Assembly (NCBI GenBank): GCA_023213315.1
Contig: JAKCPI010028431.1
Location: 1 to 64,000, forward strand
From: Euborellia annulipes
Taxonomy: Eukaryota; Arthropoda; Insecta; Dermaptera; Anisolabididae
Reading direction: 5' to 3'
Length of the DNA stretch: 64,000 nucleotides
The notes under the pieces were generated by a model. It worked only from the letters and a program-made list of their open reading frames with translations. It did no database searches and was not told the origin of the DNA. Below, piece after piece: positions 24,761-37,129 of the stretch (positions are counted from its first letter, which is position 1; each line of letters begins with the position of its first letter). Both the position numbers and the translations under genes were made by a program.

Positions 24761-25440
24761 TATTTGCTAATTTAGTTTTGTCTTATCTACTTAAAAAAAA
24801 AGAGGAAAGTACAATCTTTCACTTTTAAGAATTATTAATTTTTACATAAAATTCATAATCATTTTATAGTGATATTAATATACTCTGAGACTGATGTTTT
24901 ATTAACATGTTTAGTATATAAATCGTCGCTGATTTGGTTAGGTCGTCGGAAGTAACTTGCTCGTTTTCGTGAGTGAGATTCGAAAAGTTGTTAATAAATA
25001 TTGACTTAAAAAAAATGATGAGTAGAGATGCAAAAAAATAAACAATTAGCTATTTTTTAGTGTTTTATATTAATCTTATTAAAGGTGCGTTTTCATTGAG
25101 AGGGACAAAACCATATGCAGCAAATTCATAAACTGCAAACTCATTTTCCTTGCCTTAATCATTTTTTTCTTCTCTAAATAATTTTTTAAGATTAATATTC
25201 AAAAATAAAAATCATTGTTGATTTTTTTTCATCTATAGCCACGGCTAAGAACTTATTTAAAACAAAATCTCAGTTTGTATATAAATGAAAGCCCCCCAAA
25301 AAAAAAAAAAATGTGAAAATTGAATTTCATTCACAAAATGCCTTTTACTTGACGGAATCAAATTTAAACAGATTTTAAATTTCAAATTTCTACATAAATA
25401 TACTTGGGCACTGAAAAAAAAAATATTTTTTATATGTATT
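24761..25440. other. 3' flank of the transporter
   Basis: AT-rich sequence after the stop. AATAAA-type signals occur near 24,994 and 25,035 and could end the transcript. No other gene is seen. Confidence 0.4.
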
Positions 25441-25441
25441 T

Positions 25442-25752
25442 GCGTCCAGGCGATGGAGGTAGTTGAGAATGCAAAATGTGAGGACCGAATTCTGTCAATG
25501 GATGGTCAAGGGGCTGAGAATAGCTCCCAGAATAAGGATCCGGATCTTGCCGGGCCAATTTTTGGTCCAAGTTTTTTTTTTTTACTCCTTCTCCTTTTAT
25601 TTGTATAGGAAATCAATGGAATACTTGCTAGGAGAATGTGAAGACCTGCAACTATGGTCAAATTCGGATCCTTATTCTGGGAGCTATTCTCAGTCCATTG
25701 ACAGAATTCGGTCCTCACATTTCGCATTCTCAACTACCTCCAGCGCCCGATC
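25442..25752. mobile_element. MITE with ~80-bp inverted arms
   Basis: The left arm (25,442-25,535), including GGAGGTAGTTGAGAATGC and GACCGAATTCTGTCAATGGA, is repeated inverted at 25,665-25,750. The frames of 102 and 75 codons on opposite strands are arm shadows. It lies between the convergent transporter and SRD5A3 genes. Confidence 0.7.
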
Positions 25753-25759
25753 TATATTG

Positions 25760-27130
25760 AAAAAAAAATGAATTTTTTATAAAATAATACCAGGTATATA
25801 TTACAAAATTAAAAATTAAGATTTAAATTTGATTTAAAAAAATATTCTAATAATAATTCTAAAAAAATAATTATTTTATACTCCTTTACTTTTTTTTATA
25901 AAATGTATTTATATATATGTGATGAGGAAAGTGAAAAGGGACCGCTTGTCGTAATTTTACAAATTGAGTGATTGATATTTTATTGTAGTGGACAGTGCCG
26001 CAACAAGGGAGGGGTGGAGGGGGGGGGGCTAGGGGGCGACGGCCTCGGGCGCATTATAGGAAAAAACTTTCTGTATATATTTTTGTAATATTTATTCCTA
26101 CGTCTCCTGCACTCGACTATATTTATCTAAACTAAAATGCCCGTACCGATAATTTTACTTTGCCGAAAAGAGGTTCATTTTCACTTTTCGAATCACAAAT
26201 ATATATATGAATATTTATAGATAATTCAAGCAAGATTTTCCTTCAATGGCAGATGAAATTTGAATATAAAAATACTTTCTTTTAGGAATAATAATAATAA
26301 TTACTTGGATGAACTATGCTTTTAATATTTCAAACGGACGTTTTAGTGATATTATCACTGGGATAGCTCTCAGATAAAAAAATATTTGTATATATAAAAT
26401 ATCCAAACTTCTCAAGATCGATTGAGATAAGTATTTTGGTACAAATTGTATTTTATTTTCCAAACTTTCATCTTTTGATGAAAACTAACGAAGAATGTAA
26501 ATAGAAATAATTTTATTTGATACAGTATTAGTGGTTGTATGTGCTGTTTATTGATGAATTGTTCCAATGTATTTTTAAAAGAGGTGCATTATACTATTTT
26601 TTACTTAAATTTAGTTTATTTATGAATAAAAGAAAAGAAAAAACCATTGTAATTAAAAGAAATGTATATTTTTTATTTGAATGTATGAATCTATTAACAT
26701 TATAAAAACAAAAACCGTAAAAAATATATTATATACTAATAATATTTTAACTTTATACATGTATATAAAAAATATTTTAAACAATAATAAAGAAAAAATA
26801 ATTTTTTTAGTGACTAGTCGGACTTTGATGTGCAAAAATATAGAAGAAAATTAAAAATGAGATGGGTGGAATAATTGTTGAACGTTTACAGGAAGACATC
26901 GATATTTAAAACACAGAATATTTAAATATTGGAAAAATATTTGATACACGAATTTAGCAATTTTTAAAAATCAACATTTTTTCCTTTCCGTGGATCATAT
27001 CAACAGTCAACAATTGCCTTCACTCTAAGAAATAACAATCAAATAGGTTAAAAGATTACATTTTTTTTTTTTTTTTAAATTAATGTTCTTATATTTCTTG
27101 ATTTGATACTCGTATTTATAAAAATTTCTT
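25760..27130. other. Intergenic stretch, no gene recognised
   Basis: AT-rich. A purine-rich GGGAGGGGTGGAGGGGGG segment near 26,008 resembles hAT-like MITE ends elsewhere. Nothing is conserved. SRD5A3 3' UTR must lie in the right part. Confidence 0.4.
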
Positions 27131-30100
27131 TTAAAGAACATAAGGAAAGAGCGCGGTTCGTTTTTTTGGATAATCTGGAAAATGATCTCGATACCACCAA
27201 TGAGTGAGAAGTGCAGTTTCTATTTGATTGGATAAAACCCAGAATGTCACATAATGGATTGTGGTCGCTTCCCAGAGAATCAAAGATAATCCAATATAAA
27301 AAAGTATTTCTGCTAAATTGTGAGGGCTGGAAAAAAAAAATTTGAATGAAAGATTAGTAAATTAAAATATTTTTATTCTTAATATATATATTGTGTGTGT
27401 GTGTGTGTGTGTGAGTCCGTTAAAGCATAAGTGGTGTAAGTACAGTTTCCCTTGTTTTGAGTTATAGAAGGGTTAAATAGAATGTTTATAAAAAAATCAA
27501 CATTGCACTTTTTAATATTTTACTTATTAAAACTCCAGTAATATACACAGGATATACACAATTAGTGAATTAAACAGAACAAATTTTTCTCTAGACGGTA
27601 TCATGCCTAACTCAAAAATATAAAAAATTGGAGTTACACCACTTGTGCTTTAACGGACTCATATATATATATATATATATATAAATCTAATTTTATAATA
27701 TTTTTTTTCTTTTTTAGCTGGATAGACAATTTAATCGATGTTAAATTATATTCTTTATCTGACTGCAAAATTACAGAAATTAATCAAGATAGCAAGTTTG
27801 CGAGATATGTTTGGGCAAATTTGCACCCCCTGGAGTCGAATCAGGACCTCCACGCTTTCGCGGCGGGTGGACTACCCTTATCCTAGAGTGCCGGCCCAAT
27901 AAGCACATCTCGCATCCGCCTATTATACTAATGAAATTAAAATTTCATTGACTAGAGAAATATCTCAAACAAGGCTCTATCTAGTTAATACAGAAATTAA
28001 TGCCACCAAACAAGTGAAAATTTATTTGTTTATATTTCTTGTCATCTTTTTTTAATTTGCTCACTCGCCACTTGAGCACATTAAGGGGAGTTGGTTCCTT
28101 TGTGCGTTTTTACAAATATACAATTGAATACTCTGACCTTTTTTCTTGTTTTATACAAAAAATATGGGGATTGACTTCCCCGAGACTTTCTCGTATATTC
28201 TTTTGGAATTACGTCTGGGTGTGTGTGTGAACACGATTGCTTAAAAACCAAAGCAGCTAGATCGATGAAATTTGGTATATGCTCCTTACACTAAAATTGT
28301 AGATTTCTATCAAAAATTTTGAAATTTTCAATTTTTTTGTTATATTATGATAAAATACTCTATTTTAAAAAGTTTTTATTCTTTGACATTTTTTCGAAAA
28401 CTGAATTGTTTTTGAAATAATCAAAGAAGAAATAAAAAATATTCGTTAATTTTGATAAAAAAAGTGCACAGAGTTATAATGTGAATTATATAAAGAGGAG
28501 GATCTTCTTTTTCCTTACAAGATGATGGTTTTATCTCAATTTTGATCATCATGGCGCTTGGTTCCTTATTGCATAACATGGTCCAAATTATCTCTTGAAT
28601 GTGATGCCAGTGTATGAGAATCAAGTATATAATAAATGGATTTATTGCAGATAAGAAAAAAAAAACTACCTGGAGACGTATTCAAACCAATGTCCTTTTG
28701 GTATTCGGTGTTCATAGGTGACCACACGTCCTTTAGGATCTCTGCGTAAATTTGCAAGGAGCTTTCCTATTTTTGCCTGATTCCATGATGACCAAAGTGC
28801 AAGACCTGCTCCAACCATTATTCCCAAAGTGAGATCATTTATACGAATTTCTTGACGTGGCTCTAAAATAAAAAAAAATTCGGTTCGTATTAATTAATTT
28901 TTTATCGTTTATTATTAATATTATTTAATCTGAAAGAGTTACGGTTACAATAAGATTGTGCCTTTGAATTCAGTTAAAACTATAGAAAATTTAAATGGTT
29001 AAAGGAAAAGGAGATGTGTTGGGGGGGGGGGGGGTTGAACAACGCGTTACGTAACTGGTATTTTGGCGACTTAACGATACTTTGCGCAACATAATTGTGA
29101 CTTTTAGATAAAAAATGGCCCCTTGAGCGTTACGTAACATCTAGGGGGGGGGGGGGTCCAGAAAAATGTTACGGCGCGTTAACATGGAGGAGGGGGGGGT
29201 CAAAAATCTTCAAAAATTGGGTTACGTAGTACTTGTACGCTCCCTAATATTATAATAAATAGGCATTTTTTTTAAATAAAATTCGTCTGAGAGAACCTTC
29301 GGGGTTCGTGTAAAAAAAATATTTAGATTACAAAAAAAAATATTAATGAAAATTTCTTTTTGAGAGCAGCTGGGCCCCTGTGGGGGGATTGTTTTAAAGT
29401 CAAGTTTTCCCTTATCATAAAACCTTTAATTAAAGACCTCTTGGTAATATTTATAGATAAATAAGCAAAAAATTATAATATCAAAACATTGATAAAAAGT
29501 TTTAAAAAAATTATTTTAACGATAAAGAAAATTGTTCTAATGATAACAAAAATAGTGAACATGATGTCCTTATGACTGGTGATAAATCATATCTCATATA
29601 TTTTAAATTTTATTTTAATCTATCAGTGGCGAATTCAGGGCAGAATTAGGAATAATATATGAATTAAATAAGTATTATTTTTTCCATAATTTGCCGCTCC
29701 TCAAAAATCCGCCGCCTAGTCACTAGCCTACTTTTATCTAGTAAATACGGCCCTGAGGGTATTTAGGATTTATTTATGGGGGAGATGGGAGGGTTAGGAA
29801 ATTCTATAATGGAGAAATAGATATAATTGGAATGATCTAGGTTCAATAAAACTCCCAGAATAAGATATTTCGGCCTGAATTTATTTGGCCATCTTCGGTT
29901 ATTGGGAATTCTTTTTAGGGTATGTCATGATGGGCATTAAATAAAATCCTTAGTTATAATTAATATTTTAAAAAAATGCAAACATTTTTTTTTAATGAAA
30001 AGTTCATAAAGTCTGAGGCTATTTTTCTCCTCTGAGGTAGTTTAATCCCCAACCCCCCTTGTGGCTCCACTGTAATCTATAATATATATATATATATATA

Positions 30101-32463
30101 TATATAATTCGCTAATGTCCGTTTGTCTGGGCTCCCTGGGTATCTCCACCATTAGTAGGAATTTGTATATACAGTATAACCTAATCAATAGAATAATTAA
30201 TTGAATATACCTGTATGTCTTGTAAAACCTCTTGCTTCACAGAGGACCGCAGAAATTGTGCCTAAATAATGTATATAACCAATAAGATAATGACTGATAT
30301 TAATTCGGGCTTTAGAATAGACTGAGACCATCCAAGTTTCATGAAAACGATGAAATATTTGAATAAATAAAACAGTCATTCCTACTAAGACAGCCGTTGG
30401 AGATACTAGAAAAGGCAAAATAGAAAAATAATTATGTCTCTGATAAATTATAAATTAAAGTATAGTTAGGGTGAATATTAAAGTATCCTCTTGCGTTATG
30501 TGATTATTTCATTGTTTTTAAAAAGATTTGAAAATCTCTTCTTTGAACCACAAAAATTTATATCAAAATGTTTCATGCTGTATTTGTTTTTAAAAACAAT
30601 GAAATAATCACATGAAAAACTCTTGAGGTGCTTTATGGCCTTATGGGGAAATAAAAAAACAAGCATTTATTCTGTTTAATATTGTTTTAAAATAACCTCA
30701 TGTTTTGATTTTAATATTTTACTTTTCAATTAGACAAAATAAGAATTATAAAATAAAATAATAAATTAAAATTGACGTCTCCTAAGAAAAAGAATATTTT
30801 GTTTTGTTTTTGCGAAGGCCTTGGGGGAGAGGTCGTCCTCTTTGGTACCCCTCGTAAATACCGCATCACTTTTATTTAACAAATATTTTGGCTAAATAAA
30901 AGTAATGTAATGGCGAATTGCGTAACAGCTTGTTTTTCATTTTTCCAAATTTTTGGGCTATCAAACAGCAGACAGAGAAAAAACATTTTTTTTTTTTGTT
31001 TTAAAGATTGGTAAAGTTTAGACCCCGAAATGTTGACAATGTGAAATAAGTTTTTAATTTTTTCATCTTATAACTTTCTTTTATTTTAGTATTCACAGCA
31101 TCAAACATTAACATATATAACTTATTATATCATAGGTCAATAAAATAATTAATATTTAAATCACATACTTATAAATAATTGCAAAGCGTTCGAGTAATTC
31201 GTATACACAAATTTTATTTTTAAATAATATCTGGTCTGGTGGCTTTGAATATATTTGATTTTAATAAAGGCAGGTTCACTCAAAAAAAAAGGCTAAACAT
31301 CTCTGGAATCGAGAAAGCATATAAAAGTAAACCTGCCTTTATGAAAATCAAATTTTATTTTTAAATAAAATATATAATGGTAGTCTAGAGGCCCCAAGTT
31401 TGTTTTAATGTGCGTGGGACTTTAAATTCAGCGTCCATCCATCCATCCATCGAGGGGGGAGCGGAATATTTAGAAAATTGACCCTCCAAAAAATTCAGTT
31501 TTTCGTGTAATAAATATATTTTAGTCAAAAAAATCATAATTTCTTTAGATGACTAATTTTTAAAACTTGTTCAATTTTTTTCTCGAAGGTGGCGGTCGCC
31601 CCCTCCTACCCCCCTTTAATCCGTCCCTGGGTAGACAATGATTAGAATTATTTATTTTATAACAAATGAAATTTATTTGTTTTGAAAACTACTATTTTTT
31701 TCAAAAGAAATTCTTAATAATTTTAATTTCATTGGTATAATAGGCTGATGCGAGATGTTGTGCTTATAGGATAAGGGTAGTCCACCAGCCGCGAAAGCGT
31801 GGAGGTTCTGGTTCGACTCCAGGGGGTGCAATTTTGCCCAATCTTAAGCACAAACATATCTCGCAAACTTGCTATCTTATATGATATATTGACTGGCTAA
31901 TGAACAGTCTATTTGAGCATTGATTGAAAAAATTCCATCCTTTTTCAAACACGGCTCTACCTAGTTGAAATTCTTATTATTCAACTTAATTAATTTCTCT
32001 TTCATATCTAGATAGGATTATTAATATTGATTTACCTTTGGGTTGCGAATTTGGTGAAACAAAAAATAACCAACTCTGAAGCCATTCTGCTATTTGTTTG
32101 TCCAAGAAATAAACGTTTATCACTTGGTAATAAGAAATCACAGCTATTATGAAAGCGAATAAATAAAAATGTTTAAACCAGCTGAAAGTATAAAAAAATT
32201 TTCACCGGATATATACCAAAATAATTTTATATATACAATCATAGTAATATTTTTCTTTTTTATTTCAATTACTCTTACCTTTTAGGAACTTCAGTTAATG
32301 AAACAAATTTGGATGGTTTTCCTTTATAAGAAAATTTTCCATAACGAATTGTTTGGATAATTGATTTTGGCAAATAATCTTCAATAAATCCAATAAGTCC
32401 TCCGGATATAATTATTGAACATATCAAGCCAGAAAAATTTAACCGAAGAAGATCCAGAGCCAT
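27131..32463 (-). CDS. SRD5A3: Polyprenol reductase (steroid 5-alpha-reductase 3)
   Basis: Exons in transcript order: 32463-32279, 32181-32036, 30405-30211, 28862-28670, 27326-27131; GT-AG introns, 304 residues (human about 318). The enzyme reduces polyprenol to dolichol with NADPH in the ER membrane, feeding N-glycosylation. Several hydrophobic segments are visible (10-30, about 64-80, 113-125). The central RFHETWMVSVYSKARI segment matches the family's RRLYECLFVSVFS region. The C-terminal steroid-dehydrogenase domain carries EHRIPKGHWFEYVSS (to residue 240), then PHNLAEI and a HWWYRDHFPDYPKKRTALFPYVL-type end split here for length. The start is the only ATG before the first hydrophobic helix. 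Introns 2 and 4 hold an inverted pair of tRNA-like SINEs. It is divergent from DPH7, starts 1.6 kb apart. Confidence 0.92.
27413..27660. mobile_element. MITE inserted in a dinucleotide repeat
   Basis: Inverted ends GAGTCCGTTAAAGCATAAG... and ...CTTGTGCTTTAACGGACTC (about 27 bp, one mismatch). It is flanked by (TG)n on the left and (AT)n on the right, so it sits in or created a microsatellite. It lies in SRD5A3 intron 4. Confidence 0.7.
27790..27990 (-). mobile_element. tRNA-derived SINE family D, copy 1
   Basis: Reverse strand shows a tRNA-like head with TAGGATAAGGGTAGTCCACC as box A region and TGATTCGACTCC as box B, then GGGGGTGCAAATTTGCCCAA. A second copy in the other orientation is at 31,741. 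Too diverged in the acceptor arm to be a functional tRNA gene. Confidence 0.65.
28990..29255. mobile_element. MITE-like repeat with GTTACGTAAC motifs
   Basis: Contains GCGTTACGTAAC near 29,043 and again near 29,126, three G-runs, and GGGTTACGTAGTACTTGTAC near the right end. GTTACGTAA-rich MITEs are common in arthropod genomes. Exact termini are not seen. It lies in SRD5A3 intron 3. Confidence 0.5.
30498..30613. repeat. Inverted repeat around 116 bp
   Basis: TGTGATTATTTCATTGTTTTTAAA on the left is inverted exactly on the right (TTTAAAAACAATGAAATAATCACA ends, about 24 bp). MITE-like; in SRD5A3 intron 2. Confidence 0.6.
31256..31353. repeat. Short inverted-repeat element
   Basis: TTTGATTTTAATAAAGGCAGGTT on the left pairs with AACCTGCCTTTATGAAAATCAAA on the right, with a ~50-bp loop. 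In SRD5A3 intron 2. Confidence 0.6.
31741..31905 (+). mobile_element. tRNA-derived SINE family D, copy 2
   Basis: AGGATAAGGGTAGTCCACCA (box A region), CGCGAAAGCGTGGAGG, then GGTTCGACTCC (box B) and GGGGGTGCAATTTTGCCCAA. Same family as 27,790 but on the opposite strand, so the two SRD5A3 intron copies are complementary in the pre-mRNA. Confidence 0.65.
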
Positions 32464-34076
32464 GAGTGTTTGTTGATGTTTCTTTTTACACTAACTAAAG
32501 TGAAAGATGCATCTAGCTCTCAGTTCTTAGAAGACATCGACCTACCTGAAAAATGAAAGTATAAAATGAATCTTGGTGAAGAAGAAAGCTCTCATAGTAA
32601 TTTTTACAATTCAATGACTTGATGGTACGTATTAATAATAGTGACGATTTTATCTATTTAACTCACTCGTTTTTAAACTGGTGTTTCCAAAATGAGATAA
32701 TAATAAAAATATTTTTAATGACAAAAGTGCGGAATTTATTTAAAAAAGTACTGTTATAAAAAGAAGATCTAAACAACTTTTATTTGAGTTTTTTTCTAAA
32801 TATATAAAATAATAAAATATTCAAGAAAAAAAAATGAAAAATACAGTCAATAAATTGTATGCTGCTCTACCCGTCGAAAAGAAAAGTAATGTTATGCAAA
32901 TGCTTTTAAGAATATCAATACAATGTTTTTTTTTAATTAATGTTTAAAATAAAAAAAAAGGTAACATACTTATTTCTTGTAGGCCTAGATAAATCCCTAT
33001 CTTTCTTCCATTAGATTAGAATGACCTTAGCGATTTTAATATTCATATAATGTGCCGGGTTTGACATTGGCTAAAAGCCAGGCAAATTATTTCTTAACAG
33101 CAGATCCTTATTGATAGGTCAGAATTTAATTTGGCTGGTTTGAGGGCTATTCACATTACATGAGAAAATAATTGATAAAAAAGAAATTGTAGGATGAGAG
33201 GCATTTTCACAAGTTTATTATATAAAAAGTGAAAGGTCCAATTATCTCTGGGTCCAACTTTCACTTTCTTTTGAAGATATGATGAGGATTTGACGTGAAA
33301 ATGAAAATGTTTTCAAAATAGATATCTATCACCCAAAAACTATTTTGAGCATTTTTGCCAACTTGTGTATATATATATATATATATATCACTAATTCAAA
33401 TTAAATTAAAAAAAAAAAAACTATATAGGCCCTATATATTTTTAGATTTTTCTCATGACATAGTAATGAAATAAAAACGTAAAATTACTTTTTTGATTTG
33501 AACAAATATTTGAAATTTTAGCGCCAAATTATTAGAAAATAAGAAAATGATTTTTAGCACAGAGTATATATATTTTTAGGTTATTATTCTTTAACCAGGG
33601 AACAGAGTTTGATTTTTTTTTTAAATCTTTCGGCATCGAAGGCCATTTAGACCCCGTCCCTAATTATTTCAATTTATTGGTATCCGATTAAATTGAAATC
33701 ATCATGATTTTTAGTATATAAATACTTTAAAGTAAAAATCCGGTGTGATTATCACACAACTTTTACTCAAGTTTTATAGAGCAAATAAGATATAAGACAC
33801 AGCTTCGTTTAAGGATCAAAATAACAAGATTAAAGAAAAATTAATAAAGTGTAAGAAAAAAAAATGTGAAATGTAAATGATATATATATATATATATATA
33901 TTTACCTTTTATCAGCCATAGAACCATCATACTTTATTGAAATAAGTGTTTATATAACTCATTATAATCAATATAATTGATAAGAAAGATATATTTGTTT
34001 ATATTTAGACATTTTATAAATTATAACCTTTTGACATATAAATTTTTTTCCAGATCTTATTTGAAAATAACTATAA
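32464..34076. promoter_or_regulatory. Divergent SRD5A3/DPH7 intergenic region
   Basis: The 1.6 kb between the two start codons must hold both promoters and 5' UTRs. I see AT-rich sequence, (AT)n runs at about 33,367-33,388 and 33,881-33,900, a family G repeat fragment at 33,648-33,700 and an FB1-like CCGGTGTGATTATCACACAAC piece near 33,740. No clear core promoter element can be called. Confidence 0.35.
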
Positions 34077-35420
34077 ATGGTGAAGTTTAAAACTTTAGGT
34101 ACTTGGGAAGCTGAAGATCCTTTAGATTCAGCTCAATGGTGTCCTTATCCAGAATATCAACATCTTGTTGCTGTTGGCAGTTATCGATATATAGATGTAT
34201 GTTATTACAATTTTTTATGTTTTCTAGATACCTTCTTTAGGAATATTATCTCAATTAAAATTTAATATAAATTTCAACTAAATAAAATCTTATTTTTTTA
34301 AGGAATTAAAAGATAGAAACGGTGAAATTATTCTTTTGGATGTTTCCAAACCAGAAGAAATAAATTTGTTGACATCAGAAAAAAAATTTGGAATCTTAGA
34401 CTGTCAATGGAATCCAAATATCAAATTTCTTCAATTAGCTACAGCTCAAGCAAATGGATCTGTAAATATTTTCAGTTTACCCGATTTAGAATTAATATCT
34501 CAAATTAATTTGACCAAAGAAGAAGAGATTATTGCTCTCTCAGTTGACTGGAATGTTTCTGGAGATGCTCTGGCTGTTAGTGATTCAAAAGGAGGTCTCT
34601 CTCTAATAAATAAGCGAGAGACAAATTTTGAGCTTGAAAGAACATGGCCCAAAGCTCATGGATTTGAAGCTTGGGTGGTATCTTGGGATAAAAATAATTC
34701 ATCTATATTCTATTCAGGTGAGATTCTACTGATCAGCAAAATACCCTCTCATATTTATAAATATGAGGGAATAGACTGTCTTACTTTGGACTCAACTAGT
34801 TACGCTACACTTTATATATATTCTGTATATATTTTATACATGTCGAAACGATGAAAATAAAATTCTTCAGATATTAAAATTTTAATCAAAGCTGGGTAAT
34901 ACTTTATTTGGCAAATATTTCTGTCAACCGGACACCCACTATTCCCAATGGCTCACTGTGATTTAAAGTGAACTGCATTCAATAGTAAGCGAGGGGAAAT
35001 TTTTAATCTTTATAATATCGGTATGGGTCAAAGGGTCGCATCCCTTCTCATGCGACAAAAATTCATTTCAATTTAATTGGCTACCAATAGATTGAAATAA
35101 ATAGAGACGGGGTCTACTAGTAGAGTGCGGATCGAGATATTCATTGAATATTAATATCGTATTCAAATATACCTATATATCGCTCAGGGACCCACATCTT
35201 GTGGGTACGTGGATGGCGACCACGAGCTGCCCGAGCTGGGACAGGCAGTCCTTCAGTTCTTTGTATGTCTGCCTCTACCTTCCTCTTTTCAACAGGCGTC
35301 AGACCGTGCAGGGGCCGGCTTGTCCTATTTCTTCCGGTGCGCGTGATAGGGTTGGAAGGAAAAAATGAAGTCCGCCGACCCCGCATCGCGGGAATAAGGC
35401 GAGGACAGAAGAAGAAGATT

Positions 35421-35464
<44 letters not shown>

Positions 35465-35733
35465 CTCGCCCCCGGGCCGGGGGGTGGGGGGGCCCCGGCC
35501 CCCCGGGACCACCCCCCCCCCCCCCCGAAGGGGGGAGGTGGGGGCCTGAGCCCCCCCAACCCCCCCAACCACCCCAACCCCCCCCCCCCCCCCCCCCCCC
35601 TCTCCCCCTTTCTCAGCCAAACCCCCCCCCCCCTCCCCCTTCCCCCACCACTCCATTGGGGGGAGGGGGGAGGTGGAGCCGTCCTCCACCTCACCCAAAA
35701 ACCACCACCACACCCCCCCCCCTCCCCCCCCTC

Positions 35734-35767
<34 letters not shown>

Positions 35768-36803
35768 ATATTCCCTCTGGAAAGAAGACTGCGCCCCCCC
35801 CCACACCCCCCCCCCCCCCCCTCCCTCCCCCCCCTCTTTTTAAAAGATCCGCAAAAAAAGCGAAACGCAAAACCACCCCCCCCCCCCCCCCCCCCCCCCT
35901 ATCTTTCCATATATATAAGGAATATATAGAAAATTTTCGGGGCGAGGGGAAAGGGGTGTTTGGAAGATTCTCGCCGAATTGTAATCATTTTAAAGAATAT
36001 ATAATATTTTAAAATTTTGACACTATATTTCTCTCTTTCTATTTATTTCTCATTAAAATTTTCCGAAACTGAATTATATTGTTTTGATTTTTTTTAAGGC
36101 GGAGATGATTGCATCCTAAAGATATGGGATATTAGATCTAATACACCTAAACCCGTAGGATTTATCAAAAATCTACATATGGCAGGTGTAACTGCAATTT
36201 CGAGTGAGGGTCAAGATTCAAATTATATTGCGTCCGGAAGGTAAATTTATAATACTATCTAAATCCTTACGGTATTCTGACTTTTTTCATATTTTAAAAG
36301 TATGAAAATATAATCAATGAAGAGGATCCGTAATATTTTTAATTATTAATTTTAAAATTTACATAATTTTTACATTTTATTTGTAAAATATTATTAATAT
36401 TTTTATTAAGAATTCAAATATATAAATAAATACAATTTTTTTTTTAAGCTACGACGAATGGCTACATATTTTGGATCGGAGAAAACTCTCTTCAACAAGC
36501 ATATTAAATAAACCAATTTCAGCTGAACCTCTATCTTCAATAAATGTTAATGGTGGAATTTGGAGAATCCGTTGGAATACATCCTTAAATGAAAAACTTA
36601 TAGCAATAGCATCAATGCGAGCTGGATTCCAAGTGCTTAAGTATATACCTGATGGCAATATTGAAAATATATCAGAAGTTGCATCAGATATACATGATGG
36701 AGGGCTCGCTTATGGAATTGATTGGGGCCCTGATAATAAATTAGTTACATCTTCTTTTCAAAATAAGAAAGTATCTATAACTGAAATGCTTCCGCTGTCA
36801 TAA
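34077..36803 (+). CDS. DPH7: Diphthine methylesterase (WD40 protein DPH7)
   Basis: Exons 34077-34196, 34303-34717, 36099-36240, 36449-36803; GT-AG introns, 343 residues. DPH7 removes the methyl ester from the diphthine intermediate on translation elongation factor 2 before DPH6 makes diphthamide, in the cytosol. WD-repeat features: KIWDIR at 186-191, GSYDEWLHILD from about 225, the family-typical GGIWRIRW at 261-268 and HDGGLAYGIDW at 308-318, which matches the DPH7 SLAYGADW end. The predicted protein is shorter than human DPH7 (about 450), mainly in loops and the C-terminal tail; the seven blades are hard to count by eye. The start ATG is followed directly by the conserved first WD strand. 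Intron 2 holds a SINE-like copy and the C/G-rich tract. Confidence 0.88.
35049..35120 (+). repeat. Dispersed repeat family G
   Basis: CATGCGACAAAAATTCATTT, TTGGCTACCAATAGATTGAA and GGGACGGGGTCTA-like end match the copies at 17,725, 56,885 and others. Confidence 0.5.
35181..35417 (+). mobile_element. SINE-like family A, full-length
   Basis: CGCTCAGG, GGGTACGTGGATGGCGACCA, GAGCTGCCCGAGCTGGGACA, CAACAGGCGTCAGACC, CCGACCCCGCATCGCGGG and a 3' GAAGAAGAAG end. Six other copies lie in the window, all on the + strand. No clear tRNA-type boxes; it could be a SINE or the short 3' end of a LINE. Short frames over it are repeat shadows. Confidence 0.65.
35423..35920. repeat. (AT)n followed by extreme C/G low-complexity tract
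   Basis: An AT dinucleotide run (about 35,427-35,462) leads into 460 bp almost entirely of C-runs and G-runs, with several runs over 15 bases. Poly-Gly and poly-Pro frames on both strands come from this and are not genes. It is far from the base composition of the window and may be partly an assembly or consensus artefact. It lies in DPH7 intron 2. Confidence 0.7.
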
Positions 36804-36936
36804 TTAAATGTAAAAAATCATTTATAAAACTTTTTAACAATTTTTAATTTCAAGCAGGCTTTTATCTTTTGCAATCCATGAAAATGATCTCTCCAACCAG
36901 TTTATATATATATATTTATTTCTACAACATAAATGA

Positions 36937-37052
36937 TTCTTATTTAAGCCATTTGACCATTTTTAAATAAAATCATCGGACTGCCTGGGATCCGAACCTG
37001 TGACCCTTGGTATACAAGGCCAGCACGCTAACTCCTACACCAAGCCCGTGGG
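36937..37052 (-). mobile_element. SINE family B, head fragment
   Basis: Reverse strand shows GGGCTTGGTGTAGGAGTTAG (box A region), GGGTCACAGGTTCGGATCCC (box B) and CAGGCAGTCCGATGATTTTA. The 3' body is missing. Confidence 0.65.
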
Positions 37053-37129
37053 CGGCCACTCTAATTAAAAACCTGAAAAATTATGGGTGAAATCTCAATA
37101 GCTACCAATACCGCAAAAGACAAAATAAT

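Noticed and set aside
25463..25771. 102-codon frame with a mirrored 75-codon frame on the other strand
   Set aside because: Both are the arms of an inverted-repeat MITE.
35199..36012. Several overlapping frames of 60-156 codons on both strands
   Set aside because: They consist of poly-Gly, poly-Pro and a dinucleotide repeat from the C/G tract and family A repeat; no domain or splice support.
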